Assembly: GCA_902793195.1 (NCBI GenBank)
Contig: CADBCS010000019.1
Coordinates: forward strand, 1-64,000
DNA from: an uncultured Coriobacteriaceae bacterium
GTDB lineage: Bacteria > Actinomycetota > Coriobacteriia > Coriobacteriales > Atopobiaceae
Length of the DNA: 64,000 nucleotides
Direction: 5' to 3'
Under the pieces are notes generated by a model, which searched no databases, was not told the origin of the DNA, and saw only the letters and a list, made by a program, of their open reading frames with translations. Of this stretch, positions 32,288 through 43,500 are shown piece by piece; position 1 is the stretch's first letter; each line of letters starts with the position of its first letter. A program made the position numbers and the translations under genes.

Positions 32288-32335
32288 TGTCCGACCTGCC
32301 CTAAAGTACGTCCCAGGCGGCGGTACGTCTCACCT
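32288..32335. repeat. Family D dispersed repeat, copy 2
   Basis: TCCGACCTGCCCTAAAGTAC, GTCCCAGGCGGCGGTACGTC, TCACCTG; same orientation as 28984-29037. No peptide gene follows this copy. Confidence 0.8.
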
Positions 32336-32439
32336 GCAGGGGGCGAGCGGAGAGCGGTCGGTCGCGAGGGGGCGACCCCAAGGATGCCGCGATTTGGGTC
32401 CGAGGGACCCCGCCGAGGCACCGCGTACGATTTCTGTCC

Positions 32440-32587
32440 CCCCAGGCTCCCTACCGCGCGCGATTTCCAGCCTCCCTTGGGGCGCCGCGCACGATTTGGC
32501 GACAAAGGCGGCCCCTACCGCGCGCGATTCTCGGCCGTTATCGTACGCGGTAGGGGGCCTTTGGGACCGGAAATCGCGCGCGGTGGG
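32440..32587. repeat. Family C palindromic element
   Basis: GCCGCGCACGATTTGGCGAC pairs imperfectly with GGAAATCGCGCGCGGTGGGC around CTCGGCC, centred near 32535. A partial extra left arm (CTACCGCGCGCGATTT) precedes it near 32452. The gap 32123-32696 holds only this, family D copy 2 and a terminator. Confidence 0.8.
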
Positions 32588-32621
32588 CAGGTCCCAGAAG
32601 ACGGTCCCAGTGCGCCCGGTT

Positions 32622-32657
32622 GCAAGAAAGGGCCCGTCCGCGCAAACGGACGGGCCC
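32622..32657 (-). terminator. Terminator of the 527-aa ChW protein gene
   Basis: On the minus strand GGGCCCGTCCG-TTTGCG-CGGACGGGCCC (11-base perfect stem) is followed by TTTCTTGC. A weaker GGGGCC-AA-GGCCCC hairpin lies just before it at 32676-32695. Confidence 0.8.
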
Positions 32658-32696
32658 GGAGCGGGAGAGGGGCCTTGGCCCCTTTTCTCGGGGTGG

Positions 32697-34280
32697 CTAC
32701 TTCTTGATGAAGGCCTTGGAGTACTCCTGCGTGACGCCCTTGTAGGTGGCTAGGGGGGCGGGTGCGCCCTTCGGCACGAGCGCGACCTGCACGGCCTCCG
32801 CGCGGCGGCTCATGCCCTCGGTGCCGGCCTTTTCGTCGTTCTTGGCCCAGCCCATCCAGCCGAGGCGCTGCACGTGGACGCGGTAGTACACGTCGTAGCT
32901 GTTCTTGGCGGCCCCGCTCAGCCTGATCTGCACGGCCTCGAGGCGGCGGGACTTGCCCTCGGTGCCGGCCACCTTGCCGTTGGCCGCGTAGGACTTCTCC
33001 CAGCCGGAGCGCTGCACGTGGCCGCAGTACTCGATGCTGCCGGAGACGCCGTCGGGGAGCTTGAGCGTGAGGGCCTCGAGGCGGCGGGACTTGCCCGTGG
33101 TGCCGGCGAACCCGCCGTCGGTGACGGCCGACATCCAACCGATGCGCTGCACGTGCGCGGTGACTGTGGGGGCGGCGCTGGAGCCGGCCTTCCGGAAGTT
33201 GGCGGTCGCGGTCACGCCGTCGGCGCCCACGGTCAGCTTGGTCTCGGGCTTGGTCGCGTCGTCAATCTCGGCGCCCATGCCCTCGACGTTCCAGAACGCG
33301 AACTCGTAGCCGTCGTTCGACTTGGCGGTGAGGGTGATGGTCTCCCCCTCGGCGGCCCTCTCCGCGCTCGCCTTGGCGGTGCCGCCCTCGGCGGGGCTGG
33401 CCTTTGCGGTGACGGCATACGTGGGCACCGGGAACTGGACCCTCAAGTATTCCAGCGTCCGGTATTCCTCGCTGACGGGGATGAACGCCTTGGGCCCGGT
33501 GCCCTCCGCGTCCATCCAGCCCAGGCCGGCGACGGCGTTCTTGACAGACGTTACGTCCGAGTCGATGGCATCGACTCTGCCCGACGCGATGAAGGAGGTG
33601 ACGTCCTTCCCCACCTCGACGTCACCCCCGGCCCAAACGCCTACGCCGCTCTCGCTGGCAGTGGACTCGGCGGTGACGTCGCCGCTGTTGATGGTGAGAC
33701 TGCCAAGGGCGTATATGCCGTTGTCCCCGTTGGTCTTATCCGTAGCTTTGGCGTTCACCGTGGAGTCGGTGATGGTCAGCGAGCCCCCCGAGTCGATGCC
33801 GCACTCGCCGCCCTCGGCGGTGAGGGTGCCGTTGCCGCCGATGCCGATGCCTGCGTGGTGCGACTCAATGCCGGCATCTGCGCCCTTGACGGTGTTAGTG
33901 CCTTTAAGCTCGATGGTCAGGACTATATCGCCCTCATAATAGATTCCATCCTCCGTAGTGTCGCCGGAGCTGTAGCCGTTCAGCGTCAGGGTATTGCTTT
34001 CCGGGTCGTAGTTCCAGCCAGAACCACTGAGTGTTTCTTTTGTCACAGTCACGTTGCCAACATAGAGGCCGTAAGGACTCTCGTCCTGCGGCGTCAGTAC
34101 GGGATCGCCCTGCGTCGCGAGCGTGGGCTCCTCTCCGCCGGTCGGCTCCACCTCCACCTCGACATCGTCGGCCAAGGCGATTGCCGGGCACAGCCCCAGC
34201 ACCAGAACGAGGGCCGCGAACAGGCCCAACGCGAGCCCACGGAGCGACCTCCTCCCAAGCGTCCATTCTCTACCCGCCAT
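32697..34280 (-). CDS. Secreted ChW-repeat protein with carbohydrate-binding-like beta domain
   Basis: A 527-aa exoprotein; start at 34280 (MAGREWTLGR) after GGAAGGAG. A signal peptide ends near IALADD. Residues ~60-240 are glycine-rich parallel-beta repeats (GIGIGGNGTLTAEGG, GGSLTITDS, GSLTINSGD) like those in the larger adhesin. An InlB-like segment (AEGETITLTAKSNDGYEFAFW) and three ChW repeats follow (HVQRIGWMSA, HVQRSGWEKS, HVQRLGWMGW), ending at AFIKK. It has no LPxTG anchor, so it probably stays on the surface through ChW repeats. It may be a shorter paralogue of the downstream 3,632-aa protein. Confidence 0.88.
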   Translation of the reverse strand: MAGREWTLGRRSLRGLALGLFAALVLVLGLCPAIALADDVEVEVEPTGGEEPTLATQGDPVLTPQDESPYGLYVGNVTVTKETLSGSGWNYDPESNTLTLNGYSSGDTTEDGIYYEGDIVLTIELKGTNTVKGADAGIESHHAGIGIGGNGTLTAEGGECGIDSGGSLTITDSTVNAKATDKTNGDNGIYALGSLTINSGDVTAESTASESGVGVWAGGDVEVGKDVTSFIASGRVDAIDSDVTSVKNAVAGLGWMDAEGTGPKAFIPVSEEYRTLEYLRVQFPVPTYAVTAKASPAEGGTAKASAERAAEGETITLTAKSNDGYEFAFWNVEGMGAEIDDATKPETKLTVGADGVTATANFRKAGSSAAPTVTAHVQRIGWMSAVTDGGFAGTTGKSRRLEALTLKLPDGVSGSIEYCGHVQRSGWEKSYAANGKVAGTEGKSRRLEAVQIRLSGAAKNSYDVYYRVHVQRLGWMGWAKNDEKAGTEGMSRRAEAVQVALVPKGAPAPLATYKGVTQEYSKAFIKK

Positions 34281-34400
34281 GAGCTTCTCCTTCCTGCGGA
34301 ATCCGACCCGCGTAGGTGATACGTGCATAAGAGATTACATCACCTTGTAGCATTGTGCCACTGGGAATAGGCCAAAGCCCTTTTTCGGCTCGCGCCGCGG

Positions 34401-34450
34401 GCGCTATTCGTGCAGGACCTTGTGAAACAGGGGACGGGTTTTTCGTTCCA
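34401..34450. repeat. Duplicated GNAT 3' end fused to a family A half-repeat
   Basis: Bases 34401-34424 are identical to 46991-47014, which is the 3' end of the GNAT gene (minus strand FHKVLHE-stop). The match runs straight into a family A half element (ACAGGGGACGGGTTTTTCGT, TCCA; 34427-34450). Confidence 0.8.
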
Positions 34451-34471
34451 CGCACAACTCCGGGCTGACCG

Positions 34472-34506
34472 GCCGCGGGGGACCGTCCCCTTTGGTCCCC
34501 CGCGGC
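34472..34506. repeat. Family B inverted repeat after the large adhesin
   Basis: GCCGCGGGGGACC / GGTCCCCCGCGGC (13 bases each) around GTCCCCTTT, 11 bases beyond the adhesin stop, where it may end or protect the mRNA. Confidence 0.8.
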
Positions 34507-34517
34507 TGGTCTTCGCC

Positions 34518-37500
34518 CTACTTCCGCAAGAACGCCTTCGCGTAGTTCTGCCGCACGCCCCTGTGGATGGTGGCGGGGGCGGGGTCGCCCTTGCGCACGA
34601 ACACGATCTGGATGGCCTCGACGCGACGGGCCATGCCCTGGGTGCCGGCGACCGCGCCGTTCTTGGCCCAGGCCATCCAGCCGATGCGCTGCACGTGCAC
34701 GCGGTAGTACACGTCGTACTCGTTGGCCGCCGCGCCGGTCAGGCGAATCTGCAGCGCCTCCACGCGGCGGGCCTTCCCCACGGTGCCGCTGCGCTGGCCG
34801 TTGCGCCGCCAAGTCTTCTCCCAGCCGGAGCGCTGCACGTGGCTGCGGTACTCTATGCCGCCCGAGACGCCCTTGGGCAGGGAGAGGGTGAGCGCCTCGA
34901 CGCGCAGAGACTTGCCGGCGGTGCCGGCCATCCCGTCGCCGGTGACCCGCATCCAGCCCCTGCGCTGCACGTGGACGGCGGTGGTTGCCTTGGGCGCAGC
35001 GGCGGGCTCGGGCTCGGGCGCAGGTGCGGGCGCGACGACCTCCACCACGTAGGTGTCGACGAAGCCCTCGTACGTTACGGAGAGGGTCTGTCTTCCGGCC
35101 TTGCCGCCATCGAAGCCGGTGACCATGCCCGCCGTGACGGCGACCGTCTGCGTGGTGCCGTCGGACTTGCTCACCTCCAGCGTGAGGCCACCCACGTCCA
35201 GGGCGTCGCCCACGGCGTAGGTCTTCTTCGCGCCGGTGCTGTTGAGCCGCACCCCGGTCACGTGGGCGGGCAGGGTCTTGACCGCCGTGGCCTCCGGCGA
35301 CCCGGACGCATGCGCCCTGTCGTTGGCCTTCATGCGCGCGTACACGTCGTATTCCGTGTTCGGCGCAAGGCCAGTCCACTCCACGCGGCCGTCCGCGTCG
35401 CACGACTTCCACTCACCCGAGTCCGCGGCGGGCGCCGGCTGGCCCTTGGGCACGAGCGCATACTCCTGCGCCCCGCTTCCTGCCGCCACGGCGATCACGG
35501 TCTCGCCCATGGCCACCGCATACGGTGCGGCAGGCGCCTCCTGCTGGTCCTTGGGCGTGTCGAGCGTGCTGGACTTGGTCGCCCCCGACTGGGCCTTGTC
35601 GTCGGTCTCGTACCTCCGTGACCAGACCTCGTAGGATGCACCCGACAAGAGACCGTCAAACACGACGTCGTCGCCATCATTCTCGATGCGCTTCGCCTGT
35701 TCCCAGTCCTTTGGCCCAGGCACCTGACCTGCGGGAACGATGGCGTACTCCATCCCCGCAAGGGGACCCTCGACCTGCACGGTGTGAGCGTCCACGACTT
35801 GGGCGCTCACCAGCTCGGGAGCTGCCTGCGCGCGCTTCCACTTGGCCGTAAACGTCGGGAAGTTTTCTGGCATGTATAGCGGGAACACGACCTCGTTGCC
35901 CCATATGTCCTGCCAGCCACAGAAGACGAAACCCTCCCCCGTGGGGTCCGCCGGAGGTTCGACGAGCGAGCCATAGGCGCCGTCGGCCCTGTATTGCGGT
36001 GTTGTGCCATCGTTGAAGTCGAAGAGGATGTGATAGATCGTCGAACTCCAGGTCGCCACGACATCGAGTCCGCCGAGGGGCATCGTGCTCGGAAGCGTTG
36101 GATACCAGCCGTCAAAGGTGTAGTGCGCCCTCGTTGGATCTTCTGGCGCCGTAATCGACGTGCCAACGCTCTGCGTAATCGGGTCAACCGCACTCCCGCC
36201 CGCGCTGTTAAAGGTGATGGTGTACTGCTGCGCCGTCTTCCAGTGGGCGGTGAGGTTCGCGCTGCTTTCCACGGTATAGGGGAACTCCACCTTGGTGTCG
36301 CCGTCGTACCATCCCTCGAGCTCATGCCCTTCCTTGGTGGTCGTCGGCATGGCAATCGTCGTCCCAGCGGGAACCGTTACCCCAGAGACCCCCGTCCCGC
36401 CGTTGGTGTTGAAGGTGACGGTGTACGACGTAGTCTGGTCTTCGGCATACTGCGCCGTGACAGGTATCCTGTAATTGGCGTCCGTCAGCGACCAGTCCGT
36501 GAACGCGAACTGCCCGCCAGCGCTGTAGAGCGTATCGCCAATCTTCCAGCCCGTAAACGCGTAGCCTCCCTCGGCGCTGGGAGCCGTCGGAAGCGTCACG
36601 GTATTCCCAAAGTCCACGATTACGTCTTCCGGAACCGCGCTTCCGGAGGCGGCGTGATCGCCCAGGGCGTACTCCATGCGTGCCGCCTTTGGCGTCCAGT
36701 GCGCGGTGAGCGTGACGGTGTAGTAGTTGAACTTGCGGTCAACGGCGGTGCGCATCACGGGTGAGCCGGATTCGTTCCTGTCGCAGTACTCGGGCGTCAT
36801 GCCCCAACCAGCGGTCTCGACCCACCCCTCGTCCACGTAGTCGAGCAACTCCCAACCCACGTCGTTCCAGAGCACGCCGCCCTGCGTGTACCAGCCAACC
36901 AAATCGTATCCGGTGCGCGTGGCCTCCTTTAGGTAGCGCATGACGATCTTCTCGTCGATGTTCACGGTAAAGTTAAGCGCCTGCGCCTCGTCAATGACCG
37001 CGTCATCCGCGCCGGGATTGATGATCACGTTGAGACGATCGCGAATCCAGATGGGATAGGCGTCGACGTCCGACTCGATGACGCCGCTCCAGTCCACGAG
37101 CTTGCCCTCGAGCGCCGCGTTGAGCTGGCCGCTCTTGTCCCTGTAGGAGTCCACCACGATGCCCGGCTCCGTCGCCCAGCCGGCAAACGTGTAGCCGTCC
37201 CTCACCAGCAAGTTCGGCTCCTCGGTGCCGTAGCCGGCGAAGTCCTCCAGAGACGTTCCGCCGTCGAGCGTCAGCAGCTTCCAGACCTTCGTCCCCTCCG
37301 TGTCCTCGAAGAAGGTGAGGTTCGCGGTGTGCGCGATTCGCTTGAACCGCGCCGAGACGACCACCGGGCCGTCCGGCATCGTGAACGTGCCGCCCACAAC
37401 TGGCACGTCGTTTCCGCTACCGTCGACAACCGTTATGGCGTCGAGCTCGTAGTCGGGGTCGGGCGTGACGCCAATCACAACCGTGGCGCCCGCGTGGGCC

Positions 37501-40500
37501 GCAGGCGAACTGATGGTTATGGACCCATGCTCCGGCTTCTGGATGGTGACGTCATACGACGGCCAGCTAGTAATCGCGCCGCCGACCAGGCTCGTGTTGT
37601 CGCTCACGATGCCCGGCTCGTAATGGCGGTCCAGGTCGTGCATGACAAAGGACTTCTTAAGCGTCACCGTGCCACCAAAGCTCGCGGCGGTCACGCTGAT
37701 GTCGTCCCTCGTGGCGTCGGTGTAGTCGAGGGTGACGGTGCTGCCGGTCGTGTTCTTGCCGTCGCCGATGCCGTTGCCGCTCGTGTAGCAGAGCGCGGTG
37801 ACGACGCCTCCAGTGATGGTGACGGTACTCGCGCTGCCGTCCACGCCGCTGCCGATGCCGGCGCCACCGCTCTTTCCGCCGGTGGCCGTGATGGTGCCGC
37901 CGGAGATGTTGATGGTCGCGTGGCCGTACTCGCCGCCGCCGATGCCGGCGCCCTTGGAGTTGCCGGTGGCGGTGATGGTGCCACCATAGATGTTGATGGT
38001 GCTGGTGTCGGCGCGCTTGCCGTCGGGGTCACCGCCGCCGATGCCGGCGGAGCTGTCCTTGCCAGTGGCGGTCACGGTACCGCCGTAGATGGTGATCTCG
38101 CCGCCGTCGCAGTCACGGCCACCGCCGATGCCCGCGCCCTGGCTGCCGCCCGTGGCAGTGACGGTGCCGTTGTACATGGTGAAGCTGCCCACGTTTGCAC
38201 CGTTGCCGTCGTTGCTGCCGATGCCGGCGCAGTGGTCATGCCCGGTGGCCTCGATTGTGCCGCCGTGAATCACGACGTTGCCGCCGGGATGATTGTCGCT
38301 CGTGGCGCCGATGCCCGCACCGCTGCTGGGATGCGAGACGATCTTGCCGGTGCCCCCGCTCTGGCCGTAGATGGTCAGCGTCTTGCCCGCGGGAACATAC
38401 AGCCCCCTCACGTCGAGCGTGCAGCCGTCGCAGAGGACGATCCACGTGTTGTCCTGCAAAGAGACGCGGCTGTTCTTGGTGATGCTCTGGTTGAGCACGT
38501 ACATGCCGCCGGGGACGGACGTGGCGTCTGGCCACGCCATCCAGTTGCCCTCGGTCGATTCCACCGTCTCGACCAGCTTGCCGTCTGCCCACTCGTAGGA
38601 CAGATAGGTAACGCCACGCAGGCCCTTGGCGATCCGGCCTTCCGTGTACCCATCGACGCTGGCCGTAACAACGTTGTATTGGTCGTCATCAGAGTGGAAA
38701 TACGCGCTGGGATACTCCTGATTCTGCTTTCCATATTCGCTGGTGATGACACCGAGGGTATTGCCCGACCAAGACTGTATGGTCACGCCGAGGCTTGCCC
38801 CGTCAGCGAGTTCGCCAACGACGCTAATTTTTGAGTTGCCATTATTGCTACTGGCGAGGCCGACGTTGTCCGTAAACAAGGAGTGTCCCCAAATCCTCTC
38901 GTTTCCCGTAACCACCGGATTGCCAGAAACCGTCATAGTGGCCGTTGCAGAAACATACACGCCACCGCCACAGTTATCGGTTTCATATTTAACGTCATTG
39001 CAGGCGTTCCCCGTAATGGTTCCCCCGTTTAGGTGCAAGGTGGCATTCGTGCCGTCTTCCAGGTAGATACCGCCTCCAGAGGTATTAGCCTTGTTATCCT
39101 GGATGGTGCCCCCGTTGACCGTGAGGGTGCCTTCGCAGTAGATGCCACCGCCCTTTGGGCTGAAGCCACCGGTAATGATGCCGCCACCCCGACTGTCCTC
39201 AATGGTGAGGTTCGCGCCCTCGGCGACGTGGATCACCGGAGCCTTTTCACTCGCGTACGGGTTGCGATTTACCAGATATCGGTCGAGGGTATGGCCGTTG
39301 AGGTCGATGGTGATGGTTTTTCCACTTTCGATTTCCAGTGAGGTGTCATCCACCTCGGCGGTGAAGTCTTGCCCGAGCTTGATGACCTGACCACCATCCG
39401 CACCGCGAATCTGCATCTGAAGGTCTTTCCAAGTTGTGCCCGTCACGCCATCCCAGGCGCGAAGGGTGCTTCCACCCATGGTGTCAATATTGGGCGTTTC
39501 GTTGGCAGGGAAGACCCCATTCTCATTGTGGAAGGACTGCTCCATGGTCGCCGTTCCGTCGAATGTCGTGGCGGTAATGCTGATCTCGTCCTTCGTCTTG
39601 TCCGTATAGCCCAATCTGATGGTACTGCTGCAATTAGGTGTGTTCTTTCCGTCGCCGATGCCGTTGCCACCCGAATAGCAGAGCGCCGAGACAACGCCGC
39701 CAGTGATGGTGATGTCGCTGCCCTCGCCGTCCACGCCGCTGCCGATGCCCGCGCCACCGCTCATGCCACCGATGGCGAGGATATCACCGCCGGAGATGCT
39801 GACGGTCGCACGGCCGTACTCGCCGCCGCCAATGCCGGAACCCTTGGAGTCGCCCGTAGCCGTGACGTTTCCCCCGTGGATGTTGATGGCACTGTTATCG
39901 GCACGCGTGTGCTCGGTGTCGCCGCCGCCGATGCCGGCGGAGCTGTCCTTGCCCGTGGCAGTGATGGTGCCGCCGTAGATGGTGATGGTGCCGCCGTCGC
40001 TATCCCGTCCGCCGCCGATGCCCGCGGCCCAGCGGCCGCCAACGGCGCTAACGGTACCGTCATACACGGTAAAGCTTCCGGTTCTCTCGCGATCGTCGTC
40101 GTTGCTGCCGATGCCGGCGCACGTAGTGGCGCCCTGTGCTGTGACCACGCCGCCATGCACGACAACATTTCCAAGATTGTGGATACCCGCGCGTATAGTG
40201 GTGCCGATTAGCCCATACCCATAGGCGAGCAGCCCACCGGTGCCGCCTGCCTGGACGTAGATATTCAGCGTGCAGTTTTGGGGAACGTCGACACCGCTCA
40301 ATGCAGACAGCGTATATCCGTTGCAAAGAATCAGATCGACATTGCCTGTTAGCGTAATCTTGCTTACGGTCTGATTGCGATTCACAACATAACAGCCGGC
40401 ACTCAGCGTTATGTCATCATCTTCGTTTGGGAACTCCTGCCAGCCTTCTGGTAGATCCTTTTTGGCTTTGATGACCTTACTCTCGGTGCCGTCCCAGCTG

Positions 40501-43500
40501 CACTCAACATATTGTATTTGATCGGTGAACGTGTGGCTGCATGCCCAGCAGATGTTGTTTTCCACCGTGTCCTTGTGGCTGCAGGGCTCGTAGCGAAGGT
40601 ATTTGAAGTCCTCCTCCTGGTATGCATGGTGCTGGTCCGGTTGCCCGTCGAGCTGGTGCTCGAGGTCGACACTCTCGGGCAGGATCTGCGCGCTCGCCCT
40701 GTCGGCACCGGCGGTGACCCTCATGCCCTCGTAGTCGATTTTCGCGTCGGACCAGTACTCCTCGCCCTTGTCTCTGCCGCCGGACGTGATCTCGACTGTG
40801 ATTCCCGGGCCAAAGACATGCTTCTTATAGCCGCCCATGCCAACGAACTTGGTGCTGCTTGCGTCGACGACAGTGCTCGTTCCTTCGATAGTCAGCGTAC
40901 CCTTATTGTCATCGTTGTGGTCTTGCCTGGCGTCCTCGATACGGTTCCTGCCGCCGAGGCCGCAGGCCTTCTCGGCTGAGGCCTTTACCGTGCCGCCAGT
41001 GATCTTGACCGTGGCCCATTCCGTGGAGATTCCCGGAAAGTCACCATATCCAGCAGCCGTCACCTTGCCACCAGTAATGGTCACCCTACCCTCCTTGCTC
41101 ATAAGGAGAATGCCCCTACCGTTCTTGTCGTCGTGGCCTATGCCCTTGGAGGTCACGTCGCCGCCGTTGATGGTGATGCTGCCCCCGTCACCGCCGATGC
41201 CCGCAAACCAACCAGTGGTGTCCACATGCGCGTCGCCACCAATGGTGATCGTACCGGCACTGGTGGCCCATTTGGTATCGGGTGTGTCAAAGATCTTGCC
41301 CCCCTTGCCGCCCGTACCTATGCCAAAGCCATAATCGGAGGAGATAATGAGCTTGCCACCAGAGATGGTGATCGTGCCACCCTTGCCGGAATCCATGTTG
41401 TTATACTTGTTGCCCGCACGACCACCACCGATGCCCGCACCGTGCTTCGAGCGTGCGACGATGTCACCGCCAGTGATGGTGATTAGATGGCCGTCGCCTC
41501 CATTGTTGCCGCCGCCGATGGCCGCACCGCTGCCTTCGCTTCCCGACGCATACTTGGAGATGACCGTGCCGCCGTTGATGGTGATGGTGCCACTGTCACC
41601 GTCCTCGCCGCCACCGATGCCCGCGCCATCGCGGAACCACACGTGGATGGTGCCGTCGTTGATGGTGATGGTGCCGCCGTCGCCACCGTCGCCGCCGCCG
41701 ATGCGCGCACCGTTGGCCTCGCCCTTGTCGTTGCACGTGATGGTGCCGCCGTTGATGGTGATTTCGCCGCCGTCTCCGTCCTCGCCGCCACCGATGCAGG
41801 CACCGTCTCGGCTCCAGGTTGTGATCGTGCCGCCGTGGATTCTGATGGTGCCGCCGTTGCCGTTCTCGCCGCCGCCGATGGCCGCAGCGTTTTCGTTGGG
41901 GTCTTCGTTGGCGGTAATCGTGCCGCCGTAGATGGTGACGGTGCCACCGTCGCAGTCGCAACCGCCGCCGATGCCTGCCGCGTCGCTTCCACCCCGCGTG
42001 TAGATGGTGCCGCCGTAGATGGTGATGGGCGAGGTCGTTCCGTTGCCGTCGTTGCTGCCGATGCCCGCACAATTGTCGTGGCCAGTGGCCTCGATGGTGC
42101 CGCCGTGGATGACAATCTCGCCGCCCTCGTGGCCGGAGTACGCGCCGATGGCCGCGCCGCCGCCGGGATGCGAGACGATCTTGCCGCTGTCCTTGGACTG
42201 GCCGTAGATGGTGAGCTTGTTGCCCTTGGGGATATACAGACCCTTCACGTCGAGGGTCTTGCCGTCGCCCAGGATGAGGTTCGTGTCGCCCTTAAGGGCA
42301 ATGCGGCCGTTCGCCGTGACGTCCTTGTTGAGATAGTACCAGCCGCCGGTCATGACGCCGTTGTCCGGCACCACCAACGCATCCGTGGTCTTGGTCTCCT
42401 GAGAGACGCCGATTCTCTCGGTCCAGCTGCGCTCCACGTAGGGAACGTCGTGCACGACCTCGCCCGTTGCGGGCCCAATCCACACCTCGCCGTTCGCGAG
42501 GTACACGACGTCGGATGCGTTGTCCGCACAAAAGTACTCGCTTGGCAGCTCGGTGCCGTTGTTCTTGCCATAGTCGCTGGTGATGGCGTTGCCGGTGTTC
42601 TCGGGCGACATGCACAGGTTCGCGCCGTCCGTCAGCGCACGATGAACCGTCATCTGCCTCCCGCTTTTGAGCCAGATGTTGTTGGCGTCGTTGCCCTTCT
42701 TGTTGCCGGACACCACGGGGTTGCCGGAGGTCCAAAAGATGGCCGCGTCCATGTACACGCCGCCGCCCTCGCCGCTGCCGCAGGTATTGCCCGTGATGGC
42801 CCCTCCATACAGGGCGAGGAAGTCTCTGCTCGCATACACGCCGCCGCCGCTCTGTGTGGCGGCGTTGCCCTTGATGGTGCCGCCTTCGATCACGAGCGAG
42901 CCCGCGCAATAGATGCCACCGCCATTCGTCGCCTTTCCGCCGGTGATGACGCCACCACCCGCGCTGTCCTTGATAGTAAGAGTGGAGTTTTGTCCCACGT
43001 AGATGACCGAGCCGCCATCGCTGGAGCTGCCCATGGCACGGTTGAGGGTGTAGCCGTTGAGATCGAGGGTCAGGCTCTTTGAGGACGCGGCGTCAAACGT
43101 CAGGGACTGGTCGGTGCCCAGGGCCTCGTAGCTCTGGTGCAACGTGATGGTGTCGCCGTCATTCGCGCTTGCGACGCGCGTCTGCAGCTGGGCCCAGGTC
43201 TCCTCCTGCGTGTCCCAGGCCCTGAGGGCGCTGCCCGCCATCTTCGAGAGGTCCTGGACCGAGCCCGCCTGGTACATGCCGTTGGCGTTCTTGAACGGCT
43301 GGTCGAGCGTCACGACACCGTTGTAGGAGGAGGCGGTGATGCTGATGTCGTCCCGCGTCTCGTCCGTGTAGCCAAGGGTGATCGGTGTCGAGCCGTCGCT
43401 GTCGGCGCCACCGCCCATGCCCTTGCCCTTGGAGGAGTTCGCGTTGGCCGAAACCTTGCCACCCGTGATGGCAATGGCGCCGCCGTCTGCGTTGTGGCCA

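Noticed and set aside
32173-32505. Minus-strand small frame after family D copy 2 as a second peptide precursor
   Set aside because: No double-glycine leader and no ribosome site; the frame runs through repeat sequence.
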